Origin: Pseudoneurospora amorphoporcata
Taxonomy: Eukaryota > Ascomycota > Sordariomycetes > Sordariales > Sordariaceae
Assembly: GCA_033297205.1 (NCBI GenBank)
Contig: MU859111.1
Span: 62,001 to 126,000, forward strand
Reading direction: 5' to 3'
Length of the DNA: 64,000 nt
Shown: positions 33,303 to 46,942 of the stretch, piece by piece
Layout of the letters: each line of letters starts with the position of its first letter
Numbering within the stretch: position 1 is the stretch's first letter
Notes under the pieces: model-generated
The model's input: the letters and a program-made list of their open reading frames with translations, nothing else
The model's database searches: none
What the model was told of the DNA's origin: nothing
Position numbers and translations under genes: made by a program

Positions 33303-35636
33303 TCACCTACCACCAAACGGCCAATGATGATGGTGAGCCATAGGCCCAGGTCTCAAAGTATTCGGCCTGATCGGTTCCCAATGATTCACCCACGGCAATG
33401 GTCCTCCTCCACCCATATCCCCCAGCCCTCCTGGCGTCCCAGCTGTTCTTCCCCCGCCTGCTCCTGCGGCAGCCCATGGTCTTTCCATGCTAGGCAACGA
33501 CCTGCCCCCCGCGTCCATCCTACCCATTCCTCCCATTCCTGCCATCCCCATATAACCACCCATCCCAGGTGGCCCTTGAAGCCCAAGACTTTGGTACTGA
33601 GTCTGATAGAAATCCTCCTCCCTCCTTGCCGCCATCTCCATCAACACGGCCGTGACAATCTCCGGATTCTGGTGTAACCAATCCCCTGTCTCCTCGTCCA
33701 TTTCCTTCTCGGTCGTCCCACCCATACTCTCACCACTATCCCTTCCTCGAGGTCTTTTTCCATTCTCATTCCTTTCCCCATTACCATTACCACCCCTATT
33801 ACCACTTCCACTTCCAGAACTTCCGTACACATACCCGCCACTCCTACTCCTCCAAGGCTGCAAAAACCCGACCCTAGCAAACACCATTTTGAGTAAGGGG
33901 TCGCTCCCCGGCAGGCCCTCCCACAGCCGCTTGCACAGGAACAAAACCTGCGGCACCGCCGCGTCGGTCCCCGCGCTCTCAAGCATGTCGACTGCGTGCC
34001 GCGCGATCGAGGCCTTGAAGTCGTCTAGGAGGAACTTGTTGGCGAGAATGTAGACCGACAAGGTGTGTTCGTAGCAGAGAAGCCAGGTGCGCAGGTCGGC
34101 GGGGGTGGAGAGGCGGGTGTTGCCTTCTGTTAGGTAGGAGTCGGAGGGGGGCTGGTTGGAAAAGGAAGACGAAGAGGCTGGAGCGGCGGGTGGTGTGGGT
34201 GGCAGAGTCTGGTTGGCGGGAGGAGGGGGCGGTGGAGGGGGTGGTGGTGGAGGAGCTGCTAGTCTTGCGCGGCCACGTCTCCTATCGGCAGCTGCTCCTA
34301 CGCCATCGCCCGCCAAAAGTCGTTCGAGGTAGGGTCTGTGGTGGTATTCGGGACCGGGAGGGTGTGGAAACAGTGGTCTCGTTCCGGTTGGGGTGTACGG
34401 GGCCCCAATACCGGGCGGTGGTACTGGTGATCGCGGCGCATGGCAGGACCAACAAGGGGGACCGGGTTCGACGACACAGCGGGGGCATCCGCAGTTGGGC
34501 CGATGCCGGCCTGGATGTTTTCCGTTTACGCGATCCCATTCCCGCTGTCTTTCTCTCTGCTGACGACGGCGTTGACGCTCGCGCCGGCGTTGGGCAGGAG
34601 CGGCGCTGAGGTCGGTGTCTAGCTCGGAGTCGTCCGAGTTGTGTGTCTCAGACTCTATTCCGCCGCCAGCGCCGCTTGCTTCTACAGAGCCACCATCCTT
34701 GCCTTTTCCCTTGTGTTGGTCGGGGACAAGAACTGACGACGCAGGCTTAATAGGCTCGTATTTCCCTTCGTATAAGAAGGCGATCAGGTAGTGGAAAATT
34801 GCCGGGTCTTCTTCGGGTAGCTCGATCGACTGGGTCTCGGATTCTCTGAAGTTGCCGCAAAGTGCTTTCTCGAAGTATTCGACTTTTAGGAGGATATGCT
34901 TATGGACCTGGATTTGCGTGGTAAGTCAGTGAGCCTGGAGAAACCTTCAGGGTTCATCGTGTAACATACATAGAAGGTTTGCGCCCGAGGCGCCTCTCCC
35001 ACCCGAAGTGGTATAATGGTTGAGTTATATCGTCTGTCAGGGTTGTCTCATGTTAGCAGCACTCTTGTCAACTGGTCTCGGAAAATCCGACTGTCCAAAA
35101 TCGGCCCTTCAAACATCAGAAGAATGATCGGCCACCGAGATATGCTGCCAGCCGTCACCACACCCTATGTCACTCCGGTTTCCGCACAAGGCTGGAGGAA
35201 AGTTGTCGACTCACCCATCAGCAGTACTCATCCAAAGATCCTCCTTCGGGTTCAATGCCGCCTCCCTGTTCCTGCTACTCGATTCCTCTGGCATCGACTC
35301 CAAAACTATGATATTAGGCGCGCGTGATCCCGGTTCCCTCATCACATCGCCCAGTGTCTGCGGCCTTCTCCTTCGAGATGGGTCGCTTTGGCTTTCAGTT
35401 TCCTCGACATTGGCGTCTGCCTCTTCGTTCCTGTTGCCGTTTCCGTTGCTGCTGTTATTGCTGTTGCTTCCTTGGCCATATTCGTTGAGGATATCTTCAA
35501 CATCTCTCGTGCTGTTGCTACTGTTGCTGCTCTCGCCGTTGATTGTATCATTGGCTCTCGCCGAACTAGAACTCGATGATCTGGGCTCCGCGGTGACAGA
35601 GACACCAGCAGGACCTGGGGAATTTTGTTGATCCAT
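33303..35636 (-). CDS. BTB/POZ domain protein with Cys-cluster insertion and polyproline
   Basis: Exons 35636-35215, 35033-34970 and 34907-33303, over introns of 181 and 62 nt, give 696 residues. The joins produce MSTADGRYNSTIIPLRVGEAP and AQTFY-VHKHILLKVEYFEKAL, the first half of a BTB fold (about 139-215, through FHYLIAFLYEGKYEP). A long insertion of about 210 residues follows with a Cys cluster (CGCPRC then CWSC, about 301-315) and 12 consecutive Pro (about 380-392). Then LRTWLLCYEHTLSVYILANKFLLDDFK (about 428-455) completes the BTB/BACK-like helices. The tail is Gly/Met/Asn-rich. Fungal BTB proteins of this type are poorly characterised; cullin-adaptor or nuclear roles are only inference. 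An in-frame ATG at 35843 would add 69 unconvincing residues, so I prefer 35636. Confidence 0.82.
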
Positions 35637-38332
35637 ATGTAAGACAGGGATGAGATCTGGGTTATGCTCTACTCTAGTCGTTGTTGAGGTTGTGGAAGTG
35701 GTTGCTATTTCTTTTTCATCAGGCGTCGTCACTTGTCGTACAAGTGGAGGGAGGTTAGCTGACAGAAAGAAGCGAAGAATGGGAAGAGAGAGAAGGGGTA
35801 GCGGGGAAGTGGGAGAGCTGCGGCGCGCGCAGCGAGTGTACATGAAAAGGTCGGCTGGGATTCTTGGACCATTAATGACGGAACGCCACAGTCGCGACTA
35901 GACCGTACGTGACTGGGAGTAACTTAGACAAGCTAACAAGAAAGGCAAGGCACCTTGGTTTTTGTTCATCTAAAAATTCCGCATGCAGGCAAGCTTAGAA
36001 CCCCTCAGCCCGGTCTTCGGCTCGGCGCAAAGCTGAGTGTGTTGTGCGTGTAAGTTGCATGTGCGAAGTGGAGTGAGTGGTCAGTGGTCCTTGGGGGTTG
36101 TCGGGTGTGTAGCACAAGGTTTCTTGGAGATTGGTCGTCAAGTCCTTTTGGCAATACCCAATCAAAGAAGAGGGTTGCGGTAGTGCGAGTGTGCTCAAGA
36201 CGGACGAGAGATGGTTTGATTTGCCGGTCTGGTTTGAGAATTGTACCTAGTGGTTGTAAAGGGAAGGAAAGATTGAGGTATTCCCGTCAATGACTTGTAC
36301 CTGTCGCCGTCACCCGAGCCACCCACCGGTCACTCCTCCGGCTTCAACTTGTGGTCCGATGAACTCATCGAATTTTTGCATCATTCGTCGCCTCGAGCCA
36401 AGGTGTGCCACCCTTCCACTTTGCAATGCGATGCCTACATCTTTCTACAAGCACACACTGCGGAACAAAAGAGCCGCCGCGGGGTATCGAGATCTCACCG
36501 GCAACACTGATTCCCACCATATCCCGCTTGCCCGACAATGGCGCACATCATTTGACATTCTAAATGGCTGTGATGTGATGGATGACCCCCAAGGATTAGG
36601 TAGACGAGGGGTCGCGGTGTGGCTGGCTCGACTGGCCACCTGGTCATTATGGAATTCGGACTCCATAACCCGTTCAACATAAGCACCCTAGGTACGGTAC
36701 GGTCCGTGACCAGCTTCAATTTACTCGACTAGACTCGACTCTTCTCAGATATGGCATGTGGCATACTGCATGAGAAATTTCCACTTCTCTCTCCTTCGTT
36801 CCTGCCTTCTTCCTTCCTTCCTAATTCCTTCTCCCGTAATCCGGTGGAACGTGAAAGGGTGGCTGGCACAGAAGAAGAGGTAAATTGGGAGGGACCACCG
36901 GCACCAAGCATTCGTTGTGTAATGGTGGGAGATGCCTATGTGCGGTTACTTATTGTTGCGCATCGGGCCGTGACTCAGTACTAGGTAAGGTATACATACC
37001 ATAGCTTTTGCACTTGTGCCTTGTCTCTAACCTATCTTGCTTTTCTCGAGCTTGATTTGCTTCAAGTTGCGTGGTCTGCGACACAATTACTTCTTGTGAT
37101 TCCTTCCCTACATGGTAGTATATGGCTACACATCCTACCCCAAATTCCCTCACCCATTTTGTCCCTCGCAGTCATGGAAGTTGGCCTGGATAAGCACCTC
37201 GACAGGGTCCAATTACCAACCAACTCTCACATACCTTTCACTTATCCTTGAGCCGACGACCATCGGGGACCATGGCGACTCGTCCGGTCTGTATACTCGA
37301 ATCTAGCCTGCGCTGAATGATGGCCCAATGAGACCTCGACAGCTGTACAAGAAGGGACTAGGTAGCATGTGCTGTGTGAGTTGAGAAAAGAAATGAGAGA
37401 GATGCAAGATTACATGTCCATCGACACACGACACGGCGCATCTTCGTTCTCTTGCATGCAGCAGAGCAAAGAAAGATTGACCGGAGGGGACACAAAACAA
37501 GGCCCCCTGTAATAGATGGGTAAGTCGAGGGTAGGTTCTCAATATGCCAGCTGAAACTCCAAAACTTTCCCTGCTCCTTCTTTTCCTCGTTCAACGTCAA
37601 CTGCGTATCAAGCCAAACAAAAATGGATAGCAGCTGAGATAGCGCCGCCCCCTCGTACCACTTCAAATGGAAAGGAAACAAACCCAGAGTGAGACACACA
37701 CGGTGTCTTGCGTGTAACGGACGGAACGGGTAAGAAAACTGAATGTGTTCTGGAAGATGCCAGTTTACTCCATTCAGCAGGGCCTAATAAGTGATTGTGG
37801 CTGGCTTGGCAACCACTTTCCCTGGGTGTATCACAAGGTTCGCTGGAAGATTGATATCAATGCGGGGTTCCCTTGTACGTATGTGTCCCTGTCCTTCGTG
37901 TGATGATGATGAGAAATACAATATGGCGTGTTTGACGTGACCGGGCCGGTCGATGAGAAGGTTAGGCATTCTTCAGGTTGGGACTAGGGTCCTCTTTTTT
38001 TTCTGTCGTCCTTCGCGCGGGAATCCAGGCCGTTGCTGTTGTTAGGCCTAAACTGCGACCATACATCAGCCCCATGCTTCTAACAGGCATCGTTCTGTCT
38101 CTAGGGTCAAGGATGTGGCGTAGACTACTGTTTCGAGCTGTTAAATATCGTATCACATATGAAAACGGATCTCGATCTTCAGTGCAGACAACCGAACCCC
38201 TGGTGAATATGGTTAGAGACAAATCAGAAAACAAGGCCGGATGCCTCATCCGACTCTTGGTGAGGAAGACCTCCAACCCGCTCGTGGGTCTATCGCTCGT
38301 TTGGACTTGAGAAGTTCAGAAAACTAGGACCC
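35637..38332. other. Intergenic region between the BTB and helicase genes
   Basis: About 2.7 kb with the BTB promoter at the left and the helicase 3' end at the right. Only short unconvincing frames occur. An imperfect A-box-like stretch near 35010, just outside this region, is not followed by a B box. No gene is supported. Confidence 0.4.
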
Positions 38333-41300
38333 TTATTCCTCTTCCATCATCAACTGCTGTTGCATCTCGATTTCTGCACCATAATACCCCATTAGCTTCC
38401 ATACACTCGTGTAAGATAAGTGTACTGATATACTCACGCCATATCCTGTTCGCAGAGTCCGTGATAATCTTCGCCTTAGCAAGCAGTTTATCCAGGTATT
38501 TCTGCTCATCTTTGGCCTCCAGCCGGACCTTGCTTGGTTGTGCCTGCATCAGCACGGGCACGAGTTCCTTGGGATCCGCATTCGCAACCACGGCCACCGT
38601 CTTGAAGCCGTTGTCCCAGAATACTCGCGCTGTCCGGCTCTTGACAAACGTGATCTGGGACAAGCCGAGCAGATCCGCCCTGGCTCCGGCCTTAAGTCGG
38701 TCAGCGAGATGATCTAGTGCCGCCGCCATGGCGCCCCATCCCATGGCCTCGCAGAAATTGATCATGCCGGCGGCGAACCCTTGACAAGTTTGGGCGAGCG
38801 TCTGGACGGCGCCTCGGGGCACATCGTATTTCTGGGCGACGCGGTGGATGGGAACCTCGTTGCAGAGATCGCGGAGCTGGAGCGCTAGGTAGAAGCGGCG
38901 ATAGCGACGGGCGGTGTCCTTTTCTTCGTCTGTGGTTTCCTTGAGGATGCCGCCTTGTTGCCTTTTTTGTAGAGTTGTAGTTAGCTTTCAGACATGCCAC
39001 TAGACAAGAGATCGTCAACACTTACATCCTGTTCAGAACCACAGGCTTCAACCCCAGAAAACTCATCACTCTCAACCCACTCTCATCCAGCTTCTCCATC
39101 TCGTTCCAGAACACCCTCCAGTTGATCGGCGTCACATTCCCTAGATCCGACACCGGCGTAAAGTTATACAACACATGCATATCCCCATCCATCACAAACC
39201 CCTTCAGCGCCCTCTCCAGCTCCTTATGGATAAACACTCCATCATCCGGATCCAGCGAGCTAGCCACAATCGCCCCTCCCAACTTCGTAGCGCTATAACT
39301 CGCCGTCTCATACCTCTCATCCACCGTAACCATGATAAACCCCATATCCTTCAGCTTCTCCAACCCAGCCTCCACATACCCCCTCATCCTCTCCTCCGGT
39401 GTCTGCTCCGGCAGCGCCTCCCACTCCTTCATCTCCTTCCCTGCCATCCTTTGCTCGCAAGCCAACATCGTCCTCCCCACATACTCGTCCAGCGCCTCCC
39501 TGCTCGTCGCCAGCTTGATCGCAATCACCTCCAACAGCGCCCTCCTTATGCGGCGCTCGTCCGAGACCAGACAGCTGGCAATCTGTGGCAGGTCCGCGTG
39601 CATCAAGTCCACCACGGCCTCCAGATCGTTTCGTCGACAGCAGAGATACGTCTCGCCCACCTCGTCTTTGCCCTTCCGCCCGGCGCGGCCGCGCATCTGC
39701 CGCAACATGGCCGGGGCGACCAGGTCGATGCCCATGCGCGCACCGTGCAGGATCACCCGCCGCGCGGGCAGGTTGATGCCGGCGGCTAGCGAGGCGGTGG
39801 CCACGCAGACTTTGAGGGTGCCTGCGTCGTAGGCGTTGGCAATCAGCTCGCGCTCCTCGGTGGTCAGGCCGGCGTGGTGGAAGGCTACGCCGCAGGGAAT
39901 GGTCTGTTCGAGCTTGGGGTCAAGACCCGTGGAGGAGCTTCGGAGGTCGTTGAGAAGGTCGAGACGGCGTTCCCGGATTAGGGGGTCAGCTTCGTGGAAG
40001 GAGGGCAGCACGCGGCTGATGACGACGGTGTCGGATTCACAGCCGGCGCGACTGCTGGAGAAGACGAGGACGCCGTAGCCGGCGCGGGCGGTCTCATTGG
40101 CCAAGGCGACGACGGCGTTCATGACGGTGTCTTTGAATTCGCGATGAGGGGAGGGGTGAATGAAACGGATGTGTTGGAGGGAGGAGGTAGTGGAAGGGGG
40201 TAGCCCCTGGGTGGTAATGGTGGTGGCATTCCTGGTATCTAGTTGGGTAGCTGTTTTGAGAAGACCGGCAGTTGTGGCTGCTGGGTATATCTTGCCATCG
40301 TAGACAAGGTGCTCCTCGATGGGGACTGGTCGGTAGTGTGTCTGGTAGGAATGGCCTCCTAGCCAGTCCTTAAGCAGACGGATATTCTTCGCGTACGGTC
40401 AGCAATTCGTGATCCATGAGGGAAGAAGGGCAGCTTCAGCCTACTGTCAAAGTGGCGCTCATGGCGATAATCTGCACCTGCTGCTCCAGACACAAGAGTT
40501 TCGTGGTCATCAGCTCAAGCAAATATCCCCTGAAGCCATCATCGACCATGTGGCACTCATCCAGCACCACGGCTCTGAGTTTGGGTATTGAGCAATCGGT
40601 TATAGCAGCATTGATGAGCGAGTTGGCCTACCGTTCTTCATTGTCAGATTCTCGTCCACGAAAAGCATCCCAGTCATTGGGGTCAGGGTCACTAGAACTC
40701 ATGTTCACCCACCTTCTCCATCGTGCAAACCGCTACATCGAAATCCGCCCACGTAGCCCTAACCTTGCTCCCGCCAAAGAACCCCACCACCCTGATGGTA
40801 TCCTTATCCGGCCTCCTTGCCCACAGCTGCTGCTGCTTCCCATCCGGATCAGGCAGCTTCTGGCCCAAATCACCACTCCTCGAAATCCCACCAACGACGC
40901 TCCTCAACCACCGGACCTTCTCCTGCACCAGCGCCACATACGGCAGCACCAATATGGCCTTGGCCTCGCCAGCCGGGTCCTCCAGCACCCTCTTGAGCAT
41001 GAGCAGGTCGGCGACCAGGGACTTGCCGCCGCCCGTGGGCGCACTGTACACCAGATTCTTGTCGCCGGATAGCAGACCGGGACCGAGCAGGCATTGCTTC
41101 TGCCACGGGTAGATGGATTTGATCCCCAGCGAAGCGAAGTTGGCTACGAGATGTTTGGGCAGCTTGTATACCGGGTGCGAGAGGGAGAGGAAGGGGTCGT
41201 TTGTGGAGGTGGGTGTCGAGGGTAGGGCTCGGCGCTGGGAGTACTCGGATGGGATGCTACCCTTCGCGGCGGCGGCTACTGGGTCTGCATGCTCAATGGT

Positions 41301-41615
41301 GCTTGCTGTGAGAGGAGGGGGACCGGAGGGTGTTTTTATGAAAGCTGACGGTGTGAAGCTTGGGGTTAAGGTATCGCATGGTCCTGGTGTAGGCCGTTTG
41401 GCTAATGGAGGTCCATTTTGGAACTGAGGCCGGACCTCAGTTATGGAGCGCTTTTGGCCAACGACAACATTGGTCGTCGTCGTCAGTTGTGGCCGTTGTT
41501 GGAAAGATTGATGCTGTTGCCTTTGCTGTTCTTGTTGCTCCCTCGCTTCTTGTAGAGTTGTCTTATGCCATATGCCGGCTGGACTTGGTTTGTTTGATTG
41601 CCAGTTATGCGACAT
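38333..41615 (-). CDS. POLQ/HELQ-type DNA repair helicase (superfamily 2, Ski2-like), no polymerase domain
   Basis: Five exons (41615-40713, 40627-40445, 40386-39026, 38961-38438, 38373-38333) sum to 3012 nt, 1003 residues. Each join restores family sequence: CTMEK-ANSLINAA, SATLT-NIRLLKDWLGG, NRM-QQGGILKE, IW-QIEMQQQ. The N-terminus is Gln/Pro-rich and disordered. Helicase motifs: YPWQKQ (about 169), Walker A SAPTGGGKS (191-199), DECH (324-327), AMSATLT, then FHHAGLTTEER, INLPARRVI and QMRGRAGRKG (about 592-601). The C-terminal part (winged helix plus helical domains with VPRGAVQTLAQTCQGFAAGMI) matches the helicase half of DNA polymerase theta and Hel308/HELQ. These ATP-driven 3'-5' helicases act on stalled forks and DNA breaks. 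No family A polymerase follows, so it is a stand-alone helicase. Confidence 0.9.
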
Positions 41616-44600
41616 AACCGGATGGCGAGCGTGCTGAAGCTAAAGAGGAAAGCAAATGAAACCGGTCACGTGTGAATTGTTAAGCTCCCTGCAAAAGAAA
41701 GCGAGTGGTGAGCTTTGTGATGTGATTGACAGTCGGTTGGACAGAATGATTGCAATTCGGGCAAATGACAAACCGAGCGACTGGACTTGACGAGACGATG
41801 AAGCTGAGAATGGGATTCGATCACAACGTGCAATCGGATGGAATTGAAGTGAACCGAAGATAGGATTGAGTCTCTAAAAATTGATCCATAGTGGTCAGCC
41901 ATAAGGAGACAAGGGCTCATTGTTGCCTATTTCTTCTCGGTCATTTCCAATCGGCTGGTCGTTGAACGCGTTTTCCCCCTCGAGATGTCGTGTCGAAAGC
42001 AGGCCAGTCGTTGCAATAAGGCGTATCAAGGTAAACAAATAGGGTTGAGGCCATATCCACTTACGGGCGGACTAACCTATAGTCCTACACCTCATTTTGA
42101 CGAACACAGACTCGTACCCTTTTTCAAGTCACTTTTGTACAGTTGCGATATCGTGGATTGCCTCCTGTCGGTGCTCTCATCTCAGTCCCGCGATACTGCG
42201 TTCGAGCGCCCAGAGGGCAAAGTCAACTGGGAACAGGTGCCATCAGCCATTGAGCCATGCTGCACGCTCTTTGTTGGAATCTCTGAATGGAACTTATAAC
42301 AGGATTTATTTCATAATGAAAGCCGCAGTTGAGAGAACTTGCTTCGCTCTCTTTCATTCCGGTCACAAAATTCTGTTGGCGATCCAGGACTCAAGTGCAG
42401 TTATTACCTTGGAGTTCTCATGCTTTCACTTCATTCCTGCCTTTAGATCAGCTCGACGTTCCCTTAAGCTTCAGTTCGATTCGTAGCAGCCACAGTCACA
42501 AGCCACAGCTCTCCGCCTTCCACCAGGAACGATCTTCCGCCCCAGCCAGTGCCGCCGGCAACGACACTGCACCGAAGCATCATGCAGGGAAGGTGTGACC
42601 CGCCCAAGCCGCCGCCGAGCCCGCTTGAAGGAATTGTAGGCGAACGACGTCCAAAGTTTGCGCAAAGTTTTGAGTTGTTCAGGCTCGATAGGACGAAACT
42701 GTTGCAAATAGTAGACGACGAGGAAAAATGATGTTTTTCCCTTTATCGTCGCTAGGTACTCTCTGTATGCCTCTGCTGTGTTCAAATAAGCTTTTGTTAG
42801 AAGTTTCCTTCTCATCTCACGATCGTTCAAGAGAGTTTCATGGCAGTGGTGTTGAGTTACTTGAGTATCTTGTGGCGGAATGATGAACCTGAATGGGGCC
42901 CGCTCGGTTCGGGGCAAATGTTCCTTCAAAGCTGCGAGCGACTGACGGAGTGGACAGGCGCAAAAAACGGCAGCGCAACCGCAGGCTACCTAAGGTACCT
43001 TATCGATCTGTTGATTCTCCGTCTACATACCTTAGCGGAGCGAGAGTTCACCGACATCACCTGGAAATATCTGCTAAAACAATGTCTTACCAGTCGGCTC
43101 CTATGTTCCGTCAATGCCTTGTGGGTTCGGTTTTCAACACGAATCTCTTTCATTCGTCTGAACGGCTCAACAATGGTAGCCGTTTCCCTGTGTGGCATAG
43201 ACAAAGGTCCCATCATAAACCTCATCGTCGGCCGTTCACAACCACTTCCTTCGCTGTCGTCGTCGCAGCGCTCTGTCGTTCACAACTTCAGGGCAGTTCG
43301 TCAGTGGGCCAATCGGCACAGCATTATGGATCCGTAGTGTCCAGTTCCGTTCACGCTAGTTAAACCCTGAAGGACGCGCTCTCCTCAGTCCAGCCCCCAC
43401 ATGAGACTACCGGTACCTCTAAGAGTCAATCCCTGTACCCACCGTTTCCTTGACGCTTCTGATTTGTGAAGCTTCATCGCCCACTGCAGTCCTTCTGCTA
43501 TGATCGTTGAGGGCGACAGGAATGATGTAATTCAACTCGACGACGGAGAGATGTTGTTGTGATCGAGTTGCTTACAAGGCGATGGACAAGATCCGGACAT
43601 ATTGCCGGTCGGAAATCAAGGATTTGTGAACGACTTATAGCTCTTCTGGTCGTTAGGGTTAGTGATGCCGTACCCCGGACGCCATCACCAACAGTTGACG
43701 CCCTTCTGAAACACCTCAGTTTTCGCGAGCGATGGCCTCTCTGGACCGCGAATTGCCACGTTAGAACTAAGGCTGGTCGTGAAGGCGGAAATCAACAGTG
43801 TCAGTGTCCGTAGGAGAAACAAACCTTATTAGCCATTGGCTGTTCAGAACCATTGGATTGGGTTTCGATCTCAAGTCAGGGGATGATCTGCAATCTCAAT
43901 TGCACTGAGATTTCATGCGAGCCCATTGAGACTGTTCAGGAGGCTGTTGACGATATATTTGGCAAACAGGCCCCGAGCCCCCCTAGACGGAGTGGAAATC
44001 CCAGGTCGATTCCAAACGGAGGAAGCTTGTCAAACCTCTGGCTGTTGTGATGCGGGCTTGGCTTGACAGGATTCTTGGTGGGTCTCTGTGCTGAGGCAAA
44101 GTTGCGATGCCCTCAAGTTTTGTCACTGTACAATCGCGATTGGTAGCAAAACTGACGGGTATGGAAGTTGAGAGGGTGCATGTATATTTTTGCTGGTCAA
44201 TGTTTTTCGGTGAGAAGCTGCGATATGAGTGGCCTTGATGCCCCTAATGCCCTGGCATGAAAGATAAGGTTGTTCGGCATTGGTGAGTGTGTTCTCTGCC
44301 AGATTTGATTATCTCATCCGCCAAGAAGCGGCGCAGAACTGCTGAAAGATATCAAAGTCTGCGGCTATAGACTTATGCCGTACTATGTACATATGTGATT
44401 CTAAGAAATCCTTGATTCTTGGTGAAGCTAAACTGAATCTTTGCCAACTTATCCGTTCCGATATTCGCGTGGCGCTGGTATGATATATGCGAGTCCACAA
44501 TCGTTTAAGGTTGGTGGTATTGAGAGACTGACGTCAGCTGCCGTCTGGCGGAACATAAGGAATTCGATCAAATGGCAGCAGTCAGGACGAAATTGAGGGG

Positions 44601-46926
44601 TGACTGAAAGTTGAGGCGAGGTCTAACCCAAAAACAAGTCGCTAGTGCTACTATGCCTCCTGTTCATGGGGTGCTCTGTCGGTCGGATAGCATGGAAGGT
44701 GAAGTAATGAACTGCAGAGGCTGCATATGACGACGATTGGCAGAGGCCATCATTGAGTGGAATAGATGCTTTTTGGGCGAGCGTGGTGAAGATTTGAGAG
44801 TTTCATCTTAATGACACGTCGAATAATTAATGAAGGAGCCCAGGCGTTCAGATGGTCGGTGAAAGATGGTCGATAGCTGACCGAATAGGCTCGTAACAGT
44901 TGGTGGGTGAGGTGGGTTGTCGGCGAGGAACACAGGACGCCCGAACGACGCAAAGCCGAGATCTCCTGCACCCAAGCATCTTGTCACAGTGCGTGATCAA
45001 GGTGTGAATACACGGCCTCACACTGTCTTCTTAACTTCATTCCATCAGTCGCTACGTCGTCAACGCTCTTCATGGCTAAACCAAAGCGACAGGTGTCGCA
45101 ATTGATGAGTTCTTGTATGTTTCTGACATTCCTGTATCTGTGAATGTCATTTTTGGGTGAATTTCTCGGTCCGTTGCACATGGCCACTGCGAGCCTTGCC
45201 CGATTGTGATCGATTGCTCGAACCTACACACAACGGGACTTTTCCGTCTCTGGCACGGGGGGCTGAGGCAGCTAGGCGCTGGCAGCGAACGGATTAACAT
45301 CCGTTTTACACCCACTCGTCATCTGGTTGAGTGGTGCGGCGCGGTGCGGGACGGGGCCGCTTAAGTTTCGATGGTTTCGATAACGTGCCGCAGCTTGTCC
45401 TTGCAGAGACGGCTGTCATATGGCTGCGCCCATTCGGCAGCCAAAAATGCGGTTGTTGTAGAAATGGTGGTGAGGTTATCTTGACCATAGCAAGAAATTC
45501 CAGGGATACGGGAGACGTTTGCGAGTCGCACATGGGCAGAAAATGGAACACTGATGAACTGTGGAGATGCCAGGGATCGACAAGCAATCTGAAGCACAGA
45601 TGGAAATGCCCGTGGGCGTTTTCGGGATCCCACCTCTCCTAGTCGGGTGTCTTAGGACGACATCACGACAAGTCCAGCTGGCTGGCTTCTTTCATTCTCC
45701 CAATCTCATCTTCTGTGACTCGAGTGGTAAACCGATGTCGATTCATTGTCGCGGCTGCGGTTTTCATTGACAACTTTACCTCTTTGGTGTGTTTTCCCTT
45801 GATTCAGCTTGGCTGCAAGATTTGGCACGCGACGAGGCCGATGATAAACGTTGAAATTGCCGCTAGGGAAGATCTAGAGGCAGGGGCAGCACAACCCGAG
45901 GAAGGCGGTGTTACACCTGTCGCTGTGAGATGTGAGTTGCGTATATCTCGACAAGTAATGCTTTCCTACTATCGGGCATTTCTTTCATGGCAGCTTTGAA
46001 AAACGGCAAGACAGCTGGCCGTGCCAGAGGCCCTAGTGTCGGTTGAGGAAAGGGGAGGCCGGGAAGGGCGAATGATGGGGGGTCAGCGTAGGATTTGTGG
46101 AGGAAGCCATCATGACCCACACCTGGAATCCCCGACCTAGCCCACAAAAAGATTGTAGAACAAAGAACCTGATGAGAGATGAACAGACGTGAGCGTCCCC
46201 TGAGCGAGAGGACGCGTCATTAAAAGCTTTCTCATCCATACGTCAAGCCTATTGAGCTCATGGCGCAGATTAGGCCAACAAGTGCAAACACACAACGGAA
46301 AAGTGTGGTGCTGGGGGATGGTAGGACGTTGGATTGCGCCCTCGCAGTTTCCAAACGCTGAGCAGAGCCTTGATGTCGAATTGGGTCCAGAGAGATCCTG
46401 ACCTGTACCTGTCCAGACCGGCTCGGCTGGCTCGATTGGTGGCATCCAATGGCATGCAGTATCGTCGGGTACATTGGCCATGTATCTAGAACCGCCGTTT
46501 CCCAAGGCGTGCCAGGCACACGGCACACATCATGGCCACCCAGCCAGCATACTGGACTGAGAGAACTAGACAGATTGTCGAGAACCGGGGCAGGCCAGGG
46601 CTTTGCCTGTCAGCATAGTTCAGCTTCTGGTCCAACCTCGCTCGAACGGAACTAGAACTGGCGAGGCGGACGCGCACAGTTCAATCAAAGGAAGTGGAAG
46701 AGTAGGCCAGCGAGCGAACCGCGAAATCGAGCCTCTACTGCGTGGCGACTTTACGCCATCTCACTCCAAGTGGGCGCGGCGCGTACCGACCACCATGAAG
46801 GAATACCTATGCATTTCATTGTAAACACCAAAAGACGTGATAAGGTGAAAGAAAGGTGGCCGCCGGACGAGTCGGCGTCTTGGGTTGAAGGTGGAGCGGC
46901 CGGAGCAAGTGCTAGAGGTGCCTAGT

Positions 46927-46942
46927 TGGATGGATGGATGGA
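46927..46942. repeat. (TGGA)n microsatellite
   Basis: Four TGGA units in the gene-free region. This is a slippage-type repeat with no evident function. Confidence 0.8.

Noticed and set aside
34992..35060. tRNA-like A box (AAGTGGTATAATGGTTGA)
   Set aside because: No B box or T arm follows within tRNA distance, and the stretch spans an exon and intron of the BTB gene on the other strand.
42471..42929. Open frame of about 150 codons on the minus strand
   Set aside because: No recognisable domain and no spliced continuation; composition is not clearly coding.
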